A DNA stretch of 64,000 bases from Cladopsammia gracilis. Taxonomy: Eukaryota > Cnidaria > Anthozoa > Scleractinia > Dendrophylliidae. Of this stretch, positions 11,530 to 22,400 are shown one piece after another (within the stretch, counting starts at the first letter, position 1; every line of letters starts with the position of its first letter). A program made the translations under genes and the position numbers. The stretch covers positions 312,501 through 376,500 of the forward strand of contig JAJGOT010000273.1 of NCBI GenBank assembly GCA_022457155.1, in the 5' to 3' direction. The notes beneath the pieces were generated by a model. That model was not told where the DNA came from. It saw only the letters and a list, made by a program, of their open reading frames with translations, and made no database searches.

Positions 11530-13395
11530 TGTTTTCAAGTCGTGCCAAAATTGTGTCCAAATCGTGCCAAAATTGTCTAGTGCGAAAATTGTGTCCCATT
11601 CGTGTCAAAAGTGTTTCCAAATAGTGCCAAAATTGTGTCTAAGTAGTGCCAAAATTGGGTCCAAGTCATCCAACATTGTTTCCAAATTGTGCCAAAATTG
11701 TTCAACTAGTGCCAAAATTAGGTGCAAGTCGTCCAACATTGTTTCCAAATTGTGCCAAAATTGTTTCCAATTCGTGCCAAAAAGTCGTGCCACACGTGTC
11801 TAAGTCGTGCTAAAATTATCCAATAGTTCCAAAATTGTCTCGCAATCGTGCCAAAATTGTTCCAGGTAGTGCTAAAATTGTGTCTAAGTCGAGCCAAAAT
11901 TGTGTCTAAGTAGTGCCAAAATTGTCCAAGTGGTGCCAAAATTGTGTCCCAGTCGTGCCAAGATTGTTTTCAATTCGTGCAAAAAGTATGTCCAAGTAGT
12001 GCCAAAATTGTGCTACTCGTGCAAAAATTGTGTCCAAGGCGTGCCAAAATTGTTTCCGACTTGTGCCAAAATGTTTTCCAAATCATGCCAAAATTGTGTC
12101 CAATTAAGTCGTGCCAAAATTGTCCAACTCGTGCCAAAAGTGTGTCCAAGTCGTGCAAAAATTGTTTCCGACTTGTGCCAAAAATTGTTTCCAAATCATG
12201 CCAAAATTCTGTCCTGATCGGCCAAAATTGTTTCCAAATTGTGCCAAAATTGTTTTCAATTCGTACCAAAATTGTGTCAAAATCGTGCGAAAATTGTGTC
12301 CAGGTGGTGCCAAAATTGTGCCTAAGTTGTGCCAAAATTATGTCTAAGTAGTGCCAAAATTGTCCAACTGGTGCCAAAATTGTTTCCAAATCGTGCCAAA
12401 ATTGTATAACTAGTGCTAAATTGTGTCTAAGTAGTGTCAAAATTGCCCAAGTCCTGTCAAAATTGCCCAAGTCCTGCCAAAATTGTGTCCAGGTCGTGCC
12501 AAAATTGTGCAAAGTCGTGCCAAAATTGCGTCGAAGTCGTGCAAAATTGTTTTCAAATCGTGCCAAAATTGTGTCCAAATCGTGCCAAAATTGTATAACA
12601 AGTACAAAAATGAAAATTGTGTCCACGTCGGCCAAAAGTGTTTCCAAATTGTGCCAAAATTGTGTCCAGTTAATGCCAAAATTGTGCCCAAGTCGTGCCA
12701 AAATTGTGTCCAACTCGTGCCAAAACTGTGTCCAGTCTTGGCTAAGTGGTTTCCGAATTGTGCCAAATTGTTTCCAAATACTGCCAAAATTGTGTCCAGT
12801 TCGTGCCAAAATTATGTCTAAGTAGTGCCAAAATTGTCCAAATCGTGCTAAAATTCTGTCCAAATCAAGTCGTGTCAAAGTTGTTTCCAAATCGTGACAA
12901 ATCGTGACAAAATAGTGACAAAATTGTGTTCAAGTCTTGCCGAAATTGTGTCCAGGTCGTGCCAAAATGGTGTCCAAGTCGTGCTAAAATTGTCTCCAAA
13001 TCAAGCCAAAATTGTTTCCAAATCATTCCAAAATTGTGTCCAAGTCGTGCCAAAATCGTGTCCAGGTCGTACCAAAATTGTGCCTAAGTCATGCCAAAAT
13101 TCTGTCAAAGTATAGTGCCAAAACTGTCCAACTCGTGCCAAAATTGTTTCCAAATCGTGCCAAAATCGTGTCCAGGTCGTGCCAAAATTGTGTCCATGTC
13201 GTGCCAAAATTGTTCCCGACTTGTGCCAAAATTATTTCCAAATCATGCCAAAATTGTGTCTAAGACATGAAAAAATCGTGTCCAGGTCGCGTGCCAAAAT
13301 TGTGTCCAAGTCGTGCCAAATTGTTTCCGACTTGTGCCAAAATTGTTTCCGAATCATGCCAAAGTTGTTTCCAAATCGTGCCAAAATTATTTCCA
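11530..13395. repeat. minisatellite, 22-bp unit, roughly 85 copies
   Basis: The common unit is GCCAAAATTGTGTCCAAGTC followed by GT (22 bp), with frequent variants: TTTCCAAAT in place of TGTCCAAGT, and 20-bp forms. Units are diverged but in register over about 1.86 kb. Because 22 is not a multiple of 3 and the unit has few stops, long frames open on both strands (for example 306 codons at 12890-11970 on the minus strand and 135 codons at 11944-12351 on the plus strand). These are composition effects: no start context, no splice logic and no conserved domain. Confidence 0.95.
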
Positions 13396-13476
13396 GCAGG
13401 GATTCCCGCCAAGATTCCACACGGAACCCCGCCAAGATTCCCGCCGGGATTCCCTCCGGGATTCCCTCCAAGATTA
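13396..13476. repeat. short GATTCCCGCC-type repeat at the minisatellite edge
   Basis: A run of about six GATTCC(C)GCC(GG/AA) words follows directly on the last 22-bp unit, a different, GC-rich sequence. It marks the right end of the array. Confidence 0.7.
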
Positions 13477-13643
13477 AAATTAAACCACTTTTTTTCAATT
13501 ACCGAATTTTGATGAAATCGCCAGAAATAACAATAAATCATTGAGTTAGGTGCATAGATTTCCTTCATACTATAAAGCTATTTAGTTGCCCAAAAACGTT
13601 ATTGTATTTTTCGTGAGCATATAAAGGTGCCTCTTACTACTAA

Positions 13644-14087
13644 TAGAACAGTTTTCAATTGATTGTAATTACACAATAGACAATATTCGTATTCTCGGTA
13701 TTAAACTGGAACTAGCTTGCAGTCGAGGCTCGTGCGGGGGAATGTCATTAAAAAAAATTGCATGTCAAAAGATTCCACCGCATGAGCCTCGACTGCAAGC
13801 TTGTTCCAGTTCAATACCGAGAATACGAATATCGTCTATGGCTTAGGTTTTTCATTGCTACGCTTTGTGATTGGCTAAAAAATCTCGCGCCACTTTCTCG
13901 ATCAATCAGAAGTAAAACCAAACTGAACCAATCGTGATTTGCCGCACGTGTTTTCCCGCGCCTGGCGCCGCCGACATGTAATTGCTTCGAGCTCTGATTG
14001 GTTCATTGGATTGTTTACGACTGCTGTGATTGGTCAGAGTAATTACTTTGGTTTTGGTTTTACGACACTCAATTGAAAACTGCTCTA
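13644..14087 (-). mobile_element. MITE family A, copy 2, interrupted by a palindromic MITE
   Basis: Same ends as the 4098 copy but in reverse orientation: AACAGTTTTCAATTG at the left and CAATTGAAAACTGCTCT at the right. The element is lengthened by an insertion at about 13677-13841; outside it the two flanks match the uninterrupted 31139 copy. Confidence 0.85.
13677..13841. mobile_element. palindromic MITE inserted in MITE A
   Basis: Inverted arms of about 60 bases, reading ATTCGTATTCTCGGTATTAA at the left and the inverse at the right, with a central segment containing AATGTCATT. It falls precisely where the 31139 copy of MITE A is continuous (after GTAATTACACAA), so it is a later insertion. 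Non-coding. Confidence 0.8.
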
Positions 14088-14162
14088 TTAAAGTTACGCG
14101 GTTAGCTTTTTGCCGATTAGAGATATTAAGATCTTAAAGCGAATACTACAACTTTTAAACCA

Positions 14163-14195
14163 GACATGTTTCGGGAGTTCAACTCCCGTCATCAG
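14163..14195 (-). ncRNA. hammerhead-like ribozyme core 1
   Basis: Read on the minus strand: CTGATGA (14195-14189), one extra C, a 5-bp hairpin GGGAG-TTGAA-CTCCC, then GAAAC and ATGTC. CTGATGA and GAAA are the invariant hammerhead core boxes. ACATGT after GAA is self-complementary, as in the small hammerhead variants carried by Penelope-like elements that cleave as dimers. C at 14163 would be the cleavage-site base. Stem I is weak here: ACCA about five bases upstream can pair with TGGT just downstream. Activity is not proven; the extra core base departs from the textbook hammerhead. Confidence 0.55.
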
Positions 14196-15390
14196 CGTGA
14201 TGGTACAGAAATTTACAAAGCTTAAATAACTAGGTAACAGATTGATTTGAATTACAATGATAATTTAAAATTCAAATATTTTACGTGTTTGTTTAATGAT
14301 GGATTTTTCCAACGGATGTGGAGGGCTTCTTTTATCTTTAAATTGATGCCCATGAGAGCTGTGTCAGGTATTTCAAAACAATCACTATTACATAGCTCAC
14401 GACATCCCTTTGAGTTCTCAAGGTGTTTGTATATATGTGATGTTTTATCCGTACTAAGGTGTTCTTTTGCGCTAAATAAAACTGCCTATATTTTAAAGGA
14501 TGTTAAGGCTATCCTGATGTTGGAATTATCAGATCTAAAATGACCCAATTTTGGGGTCTCGTAAAAATCTTCAATGACTGATGCCCTTTCCTTACGGTAT
14601 TGGGTTAAGAACAAATCAAAGCAACCGATTTCAAAAATTTATTGTGTTATTTAAAGACAGATTAAGTTAGTAGTTTTTATTCCCAGGCCGCCATTCTTGT
14701 TGTCTTACCACTGAACTAAATTTAACTAATTAATATGCACATATTTGTGCCAAATGGCCATTTTGTTCAATCTGGTACATGTATCTACTCGTGACCCTCA
14801 ACCTTAATAGAGCTGAGGGTAACCGCTTAACAGAGTGGAGGTTTGACAGTATTTATGTTGTGCGCGGGCCTGCCCTCGCCTTTGCTAGAAATGACATAGG
14901 GTTTCTAGACTTCATGTTATTTCATTAGGTCCGTTCCCTAAATATCTAGAGTGGAATAATCATAAAATCGCGTAAACAGTGAGAAGAAGCTCCCGAGACG
15001 GATTTCTTCCTTGGCGCGTTGCGCCTCGTTGTCGCAGCTTCCCCGCTCGCACGTCGGTTTTTTTACTAAAAAATAATGCCTCCGTGGCATTCAGGGCATG
15101 TTTTGCCCAGCAAACAGAGCTCAGCCTCGGCAATTTACACTATCGGAGTTTCTTGGTTAAGCAAGCGAGATGCATAAATGAATTTGATAGATTAGTTGGT
15201 AGAATATCGAACTCGTCTGCCAACGGCGTTCAACGTTCATCACTTCAAAGATTATTTTTTTCATTTCATTCCATTTCTGCAGTTCATAATTATTTGATTT
15301 CTTTCATATATTTATTGTTGCCAGAATATCACAAATAGCCTGCGGTCATTCTTCTTCATCTCCTGCTGTGCAAGAGTTCGTTCATATCCC

Positions 15391-15560
15391 TGACTCGTCC
15401 CCAGTTGTCTCTCAATTAACGAGAGGAGTGCGAGGTGTAATGGGAAGGAGGAAGTCTTTCCCTTTCCTTTTCCTCCTTCCCATCACCCCCTTCGGTCGTG
15501 CTTCTCTCGTTCCGCGTCTATCCCCCACGCGCGTCTCCCGCGATGACTGGGGACGAGTCA
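15391..15560. repeat. inverted repeat GACTCGTCCCCAGT
   Basis: GACTCGTCCCCAGT near 15391 and its inverse ACTGGGGACGAGTC near 15547 enclose a pyrimidine-rich centre with an internal AAGGAGGAAG / CTTCCTCCTT type symmetry. Likely a small foldback element. Confidence 0.5.
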
Positions 15561-15828
15561 GTTCATATCCGGGGCTTTTCGCTCGCCCCACTCTCGAGGT
15601 AGAGTCTACCTTCTATAGCTCAGAAGGAGGTCGGACACTTATTGAGAATTATATAACGTAATGTTGACACTTAGAATTTTATTTTCAATAAATGTTTAAG
15701 TGTAAAAAAGAAAATCTTAAATTCCCACTCAGGATTGAACCTGTGACCTCAGCTAGGCTTAGACGTACATATGAATGGGGTTAGTTTCTAGAGAAACTGT
15801 GGTGCTGCGTCGGTGGGGGTGAAGCACA

Positions 15829-16239
15829 AGAATTTGGCTTTATCGACTGAGTCGATAAGGTAAATTAGCCACCGTAAAAAGATTCGAGAAAGCTGACGTT
15901 TCGAGCGCTAGCCCTTCGTCGGAGCGAATCAAGGGATTGTGGGTAGTGTGTGGTTTTATATAGTAGGAGGAGCTCCGCCATTGGTGGAAATTTTGTGACT
16001 TGCAAAACAAATGTAAATTAGTTGAATGAAAAGCGTTCGTTAATTCCGTGGGGTTTGAGAGTGCCGATTCGAAAGATGATTTTTTGTTCCAAGTTTTTAC
16101 GGCTTTCTGTGTTGCCCTGGTTTCTGTGTTGCCCTACACCAGGGCAACACAGAAAGCCGTAAAAACTTAGAACAAAAAATCATCTTTTTACGGTGGCTAA
16201 TTTACGTTATCGACTCAGTCGATAAAGCCAAATTCTTAG
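15829..16239. mobile_element. inverted-repeat element containing hammerhead-like motif 2
   Basis: Ends of about 54 bases in inverted orientation (AAGAATTTGGCTTTATCGAC and its inverse), each including the small palindrome TCGACTGAGTCGA/TCGACTCAGTCGA. A second hairpin (about 16078-16190) with a GCCGTAAAAAC / GTTTTTACGGC arm lies inside. The ribozyme motif lies at the left. Such a layout would fit a truncated Penelope-like insertion or a derived SINE; no reverse-transcriptase frame is present. Confidence 0.65.
15881..15930 (-). ncRNA. hammerhead-like ribozyme core 2 (degenerate)
   Basis: Minus strand: CCGACGA (15922-15916; the core expects CTGANGA, so U4 is C), one extra A, a hairpin GGGC-TAGC-GCTC, then GAAACGTC (15902-15895) with the palindromic ACGT. 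Flanking GATTCG and CGAATC (15930-15925 and 15886-15881) form an outer stem I with an internal loop, as in natural hammerheads. One core substitution suggests a decayed copy. Confidence 0.5.
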
Positions 16240-17029
16240 ACGTACATAGCCTACCGTACCACAGTACCACCTAGCTTCTCGGGTTGTTTAGGCCTAAATT
16301 TAACTATATAAACTGCTAACTCCAACCTCAACTGAAAGCAAACCAGTTAATCCGTTATACAAGTCTCAATAAGGTGTCCGACCTCGTTCTGAACTATGGA
16401 ATCTAGACTCTTCCCTCTCTCGAAGGGAAAAGCCCTGGGAACGAGGTTGTTCAGTAGACGAAGAACAAAAAAGAAAAATAAGCTAATCTCTTTTCACAAT
16501 CTTTTTATTAAAATTTCAATTCAATTTCATTTAATATAGACCACCTATTTTTTTATTATTTCACAGAAATACATTTAGATCATCCGACCACTGGAGTCAC
16601 TTAGCCTACCTTTAGTCTTTAAATTCCCACTATTAAAACACGCCCTTTTCCGTAATTGTTACTGATGGCTGCCTGCTTATAAGGCAAGCTCATTTGCACG
16701 TAAAGTTCACTTGCTCTTAAAGTCAGTGTACATACAAATCCCAAGTATAAGCCCGGAGTGACATTGATACACCTTATTCGATAGTTTAACAGATAATACA
16801 CGCGGATATTTTACGAGTTGCGTGGTACTTTTTGAGCCCCGCAAGGGCGAGAAAAAATGGGAGCAATGAGAAAAATGTCCGCAAGTGTTATTTTTTAAAC
16901 CATTGAATAATGGATTTATTATTCGACTGAAATTCTGTTATTTATAATAGCTTCTGCGTTTTTAACCGGGGTACCAAGGTGTAATACGGAGTTCTTTTTC
17001 CCTTACAAGGTAAAAACTGTTAATTGATG

Positions 17030-17350
17030 TTTAAAGTGCCAGTTCGATCAAATTTTTATATTTCATTTCTGTGCATTTTTCCGAAGGAAATAACGTGTTT
17101 CGTAACGTGTCCAAACTGTTTTTCAATCCGATCAAAGGAAAACGGTCTTTTTCGGCCTTATAAGGTAAAAACTTATGGCATTGCATTTTCTGTAACTTCT
17201 GGAACATGCACATTTAATGGTGAGTATGGCTGAAAAAACGTTATCCCGTGATTGGATTGAAAAACGGTTTGGACAGGTGACTAAATACATTATTTCCTTT
17301 CGAAATTGCAAAAAAAAAACCTAAATATTTGATCGAACTGGCACTTTAAA
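17030..17350. mobile_element. MITE with TTTAAAGTGCCAGTTCGATC ends
   Basis: Inverted ends TTTAAAGTGCCAGTTCGATC and its inverse; 321 bp, flanked by GATG at 17026-17029 and 17351-17354. Non-coding. Confidence 0.75.
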
Positions 17351-17398
17351 GATGCACAAGTTATGGCTGTTTGGATCTCAATATTCTTTTACTGTTGC

Positions 17399-17555
17399 TG
17401 GTTTGCACGTGACGTCACGGCGGCCATGTTGGTGGTCAAGAACAAAAGTGTTTCTCTCCGCTGGGAACTAAACCCTATTTTCATGCAAATTCTGCGACAA
17501 AAATTGTATTGTATTGACCACCAACATGGCCGCCTTGTCACGTGGTTGCAAACCA
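17399..17555. mobile_element. MITE with TGGTTTGCACGTGAC ends
   Basis: Arms containing GACGTCACGGCGGCCATGTT and, inverted, AACATGGCCGCC..GTCACGTG enclose about 70 bases. A fragment of the same family (CACGGCGGCCATGTTGGTG) occurs at about 5586-5604. Confidence 0.7.
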
Positions 17556-17786
17556 AGAATATGCATAAGGAAGAGGGAGTGAGAGGGCTTATAAGTGAGT
17601 TTTTACAGTTTCATATCCCACCAGTGACCTAACGTTTCCTATATACACGCTTGTATACAGATTCCTGTCTTAAATCTAGCGTGTATAACGAAAACCCATG
17701 ACACGCGTGGGTTGTTTTACGATCATAATTAATAAGTTAACTTAATAAGTTAATTAACCAGTAAATCAGTTAACCAGTTAATTAAA

Positions 17787-18314
17787 GTGTATATGACAGT
17801 GATTTTTTTATTTGCTTGATCGAATCTACATGATGTTTTGATAAGAAAATGGAAAAAAAAATTCGATATCGATTTTCCTTCTCCACGTTTTGGCTGTCTA
17901 AAAACGCAAAATTTCACTTCCAGTGTGTTACAAAACCGCGCAAGAAGAAAGACTGGAAATAGTCCGCTGTGACGTCAATACAGGAATGACAGTGTCGCGA
18001 TTTCTTAGTTCCTTTGTTTTTTGGTGCGTGTTGCTACAACCATAGACAACACACCTTAATAGAACCACGTTTCTTCCTCAGGGCGCATCAAAAAATGTAA
18101 GGAACTGAGAAATCTCGACACCGGCATTCTTGTATTGACGGACTATTTCCAGTCTTTCTTCTTGCGCGGTTTTGTATTCACCGGAAGTGAAATTTCACTT
18201 TTTTTAGACGGCTACAACGCAGAGAAGAAAAATCGATATCAATTTTTTTTCCATTTTCTTATCAGAACATCATGTAGATTCGATCAAGCAAATAAAAAAA
18301 TCACTGTCATATAC
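17787..18314. mobile_element. 528-bp foldback element with arms of about 240 bp
   Basis: Starts GTATATGACAGTGATTTTTT and ends with its inverse. The two halves match inverted almost throughout (arms with TTCGATCAAGCAAATAAAAA, GAAGAAAGACTGGAAATAGTC, CTTAGTTCCTT), diverging moderately. Non-coding; would form a very long RNA or DNA hairpin. Confidence 0.8.
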
Positions 18315-19120
18315 TGACTTAAACCAATCAGAGCTACTACAATTAACAAAATAAACTGTTCAAGACTTTGCATTGAATATGCACCACTGTTGTTATTAAA
18401 TTTTAAAAAAATTGCTTTGGAAGCTATCTTTCTCATCTAGGCATGCTTATTATAAAAATTAGTTCGACTCCCAGCGGCCTCTTTTCCTCATTAGTCGTCA
18501 TGATCAAGTAAGACGGCCAAATGGACCCGCACAAAAGGGGCCAAATAGCTTATTTTAAACCTTGTCCCGAATGGCCTGGGGAACATGGTCGCTTTCTTGC
18601 CATTTTTTGTAAACTTTGTTTTGCGCATACGCGGAAGTGCAAGTTCGCACGGATCCGTGGCGCTGGGCCAAAATGATTGTAGCTTTGAGGACGAGAATGA
18701 GCCTATGATACATTAGTTTCTGTTTTGAGAATTATATTGTAGTTTGCATAGCAGCCGCAAATAATTAAGTATCTAATGTAAAAAGATCAAGTTAAATTAA
18801 AAGCAAACAAACGTTTTACAAAAGCCAAGGTCCAATCTATCATTCCGTTTGGTGAATAATTAATTGATTGATTGTATGTTTTTTGTCTGTTTATTGGCGA
18901 GATGTGATTGTTTTTAGTTTCAGCTTAACTTCGTTCATTCTAAAATTTTTCTAAGACAGATGGAGCAATTAAATAAGGAATCGTTAGTTGATCCTCTCAC
19001 TTCAGTTCGCGGTCAAAAATCGAGTCATGTAAGTGGGCAGTAAGTTTCCTGCGTCACTGTTCATCGTGCTATTCATCATGCTGAGGCTGTAGGTAAAAGC
19101 AGTACTGTCCTATGTTAGGG
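18315..19120. other. intergenic stretch, nothing recognised
   Basis: AT-rich sequence downstream of the M13 gene with no open frame of note and no clear repeat ends. Confidence 0.5.
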
Positions 19121-19126
19121 TTTATT
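19121..19126 (-). terminator. polyadenylation signal of the M13 peptidase gene
   Basis: AATAAA on the minus strand 282 nt past the M13 stop codon at 19408. Position is plausible for the 3' UTR; not confirmed by transcript data. Confidence 0.4.
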
Positions 19127-19407
19127 ATGCTGTGTAAGGTTGTCTTACTTTTGAATTTTTGGATGCAATCCTAAAATGCGACAATTCCAAGGTAAATGAT
19201 AACTATTGAGCAGTACATATATCTTTGTGGTGCCGTTTGCTTTATAACATTCTGTGCTGACCTGAATTTGATTTATGATTATAGTTCTTTTTAAAGTTCT
19301 GTACTTTTGGCAGAAAGGGTTGCCGTGGTGAAGAAAAGGTCGGATCTTCGGCTTGATTGAACCTGCCCTGTGTCGGATAAACAGAAGAACGACGACCCCG
19401 TCGGGCC

Positions 19408-22400
19408 TTAAAGCGGCCACTCATCTTTACACCACACAGCGCACTTGCTTGTGGGGTTCATACGTGTGTTCGGCTTGCAGTTGAACGCTTTGGAGAACTC
19501 GTATGAATTGGATAACGTTCCAATAACCCTATTGATTCAAACAAACAGATTATTCTCAAGCCGATATTAACAGCACATCATCAGTGGGTAACACAATGGA
19601 CTGTCACAAGCCTTAAAATGAATGCATGAATGAGTGAGTGAGTGAGTGAGTGAGTGAGTGAGTGAGTGAGTGAGTGAGTGAATGAATGAATGAATGAATG
19701 AATAACTTTATTTAAGTGTCAATGGTATTTAACTAAAAAATAACAATCGGGGACACTATATAGAGCATTCAATACAAAAATATATATATAAATATACAAA
19801 TATTAAAGTTTAAGAGTATAGAATTGAGTAAGATATGTACTAAACTAATCATGCGCACAGCAATACTAAAATTAAAGTTAAATATTAGCTTTTCAGAACG
19901 TAATTGCGTTCGACGTTAGGAGCTTGTATGCTTGTATGCTTGACATCATGAATGAATATTACAAGTTATAAAAGAACGAAATGTCACTCAAACAAGTCTC
20001 AAACACTTCTTACCAATAACAAACATTCGAACGCACTTAATAATCCCTGATTACTGCTAGTAGAAACTAGATAAAAATTCTTCCTGAGTCAAAGCTAGTT
20101 AACCATTGAATGCTCTGTTAGCCAAGAACAAGAACAGAAAAGAAACTTAAGAATAGATTGCGCACACTTATTTTTCTTAAAAAAAAAGTGCAAAGAGACT
20201 ACAATGTTGAATTCCTAGTTAGCGTTTCACCAGAACAGATCTCCTTGGAGACAAGAACAACTCCAGCCTCTGGTTTATGTAGCGTGGACTCAACTAGGAA
20301 TATTACTGTTTCCCATTGTTTTCCACTGCATGAGGTACCATACCTCCATAGCATGTTGCTCTTCCTTTAGAATTGTGTTAGGTACACAACACTGGGCAGA
20401 GAACAAAGCTCCAAGCACTGACACACTAAACAAACGACCTTCCAACTAATAATCTTACCTGAATTTCTCTTCTGAATGTCTATCACTTAAAGTTGCCAAA
20501 TATTGCTCTGTTGGACGGCTATTACTACAATACGCCTAAGGTGACAAAAATAAACGATGTTAGTCTGTCGTTTGTTATCGTCCGGGTTAGTGTAGTTCTG
20601 AAAATTACTGTTGATGTTGTATAGTTAGAGAAAACAGAAAATTGTAAAACAGTATAATCCCGATGACTCGCACCATCCCCGATATTCGAGATATTGAAAG
20701 TTTATTTTAATATTGATATTATATCATATTTATTTTATATTTATATTTATATTCTTCGTCGATAGCTTAAAAGCTATCGACGAAGAAATACTGTAATAAA
20801 GTGAAACAGAGAAAAATATTTGTTTCCGAGTTACTGAGACGTTAAAGGGGCTATGCTGCCATCTTAAGTGTTACTTAAAAAGCCAAAAGACATATTTATA
20901 TCAGTAGAAACCCGAAAATAATGGTCCAGTTTTGTTTTCAATCCACCGTAGGAAAAAAGATGGCGACTGTTCATTTTACCACAATACCTTGCGGACCTAA
21001 CACAGCACATAAGGCACAAAGAAAACTAAATTTTTACAATATTTGTTCCAGCACTACGGACAATGTGTAGACCAGGTTTGAAGATTTTATAACTTTTCTT
21101 TACATTTTTATGAACGTTGTTAAGGTTTTTGTGCGCTACGAATTATGGGTAAATGTACCAGTCGCCATCTTTTTTCCTACCGAGGATTATTCTACTAGTG
21201 GTCTAAGTCCCGAGGGACTTCCATATTAAAATGACGGGAGTGCTCGTCGGGAATTTTTTGCCCTGAAAGGTACAAGAATCTCGTTTGATAGGCGTGGCAC
21301 AAATATATTTTTACCTCTATGAGGCACCAATTTCACACAACACAAGACATATTCTTCTGTCATATTTGTTTTTCGGCTGAACACCGTCAAAGGTACCACG
21401 ATAATTCTAACCGTGGTCATTTAAGATTTCAGCACCCTAAGCGGTACCAATCTACAAACTTCAATATTGTTTTTTTTTTTCGCTCAAACTCTCATTGTGG
21501 TTTATTCTCTCTTTAAAAATTTGATATCTTGATATCTTCTTCTTGATGTTCTATAAGCATTTCGTGTCTGACAAAGGATTACGTTATAAGTTGCGGGTAT
21601 GGACAGTTTTGACCCAAAACGTTAAAATCGCCATGATATAGCTCCTTTAATTAATATTGAGTGGAGGGTGGGGTTGGGGGTGTTCGGGTTATCAAAATGT
21701 CACAGATACAGGCAATGTCTTAACCATTGAAATTGTGTATTACCCAAATCAGTGCGTTTTCAATAGTTCTTATTCTTCTCCTAGAGGTTGTAATATACAC
21801 TGGCTTTTAGGGAATTCTCTTGATATGCCATCAGAATCTACCGACTTTCTGTACGTAAGAGAAAGAATGTCAATTGCGATTACCTGACCAAATCCTACGT
21901 AGAACAATTGTTCGCTTGTTAAGTTGACGCCCGGTAGTCGCCAAAGTTCCTGTCCGTTCTTCTTCAACCAGTTTTGGTAGGCCTGAGAGGAAAAACGTGG
22001 AGATAAAGAAAAAAAGTGCTTACTCTATCAGAGACCCCCTCGCTGTCCTATTAAACCATGGCTTTCACCTCTGGAGTCGAGTATTGAATGATGTGACGTG
22101 GTTCTAACTTTTGAGTTTTTGGATAAAATCCTACCGTGTGACCATTCACACGAAAGCTCTTTACCGCTACTTTTATATAGTACTGTTTGTTTTCCAGTAT
22201 TTTACGAATAGGTGATAGGTTTTAAGGTGGCTCAATCTATAGTTATCGGTCAGTCTTCCAAATAAACTATACAAGATCTTATTGCTGTCTTTCGAGAGTG
22301 TTGTTTCGTGATACTAGCCATAATATACACATACACGTAGCTTTGGCTTTCTCCTTTACGGAGAAGTCTGATTTGGCAGTCTTGTCTCGTTACCATGGCA

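Noticed and set aside
11970..12890. 306-codon open frame on the minus strand
   Set aside because: Lies entirely in the 22-bp minisatellite; other frames on both strands are also open and no domain is present.
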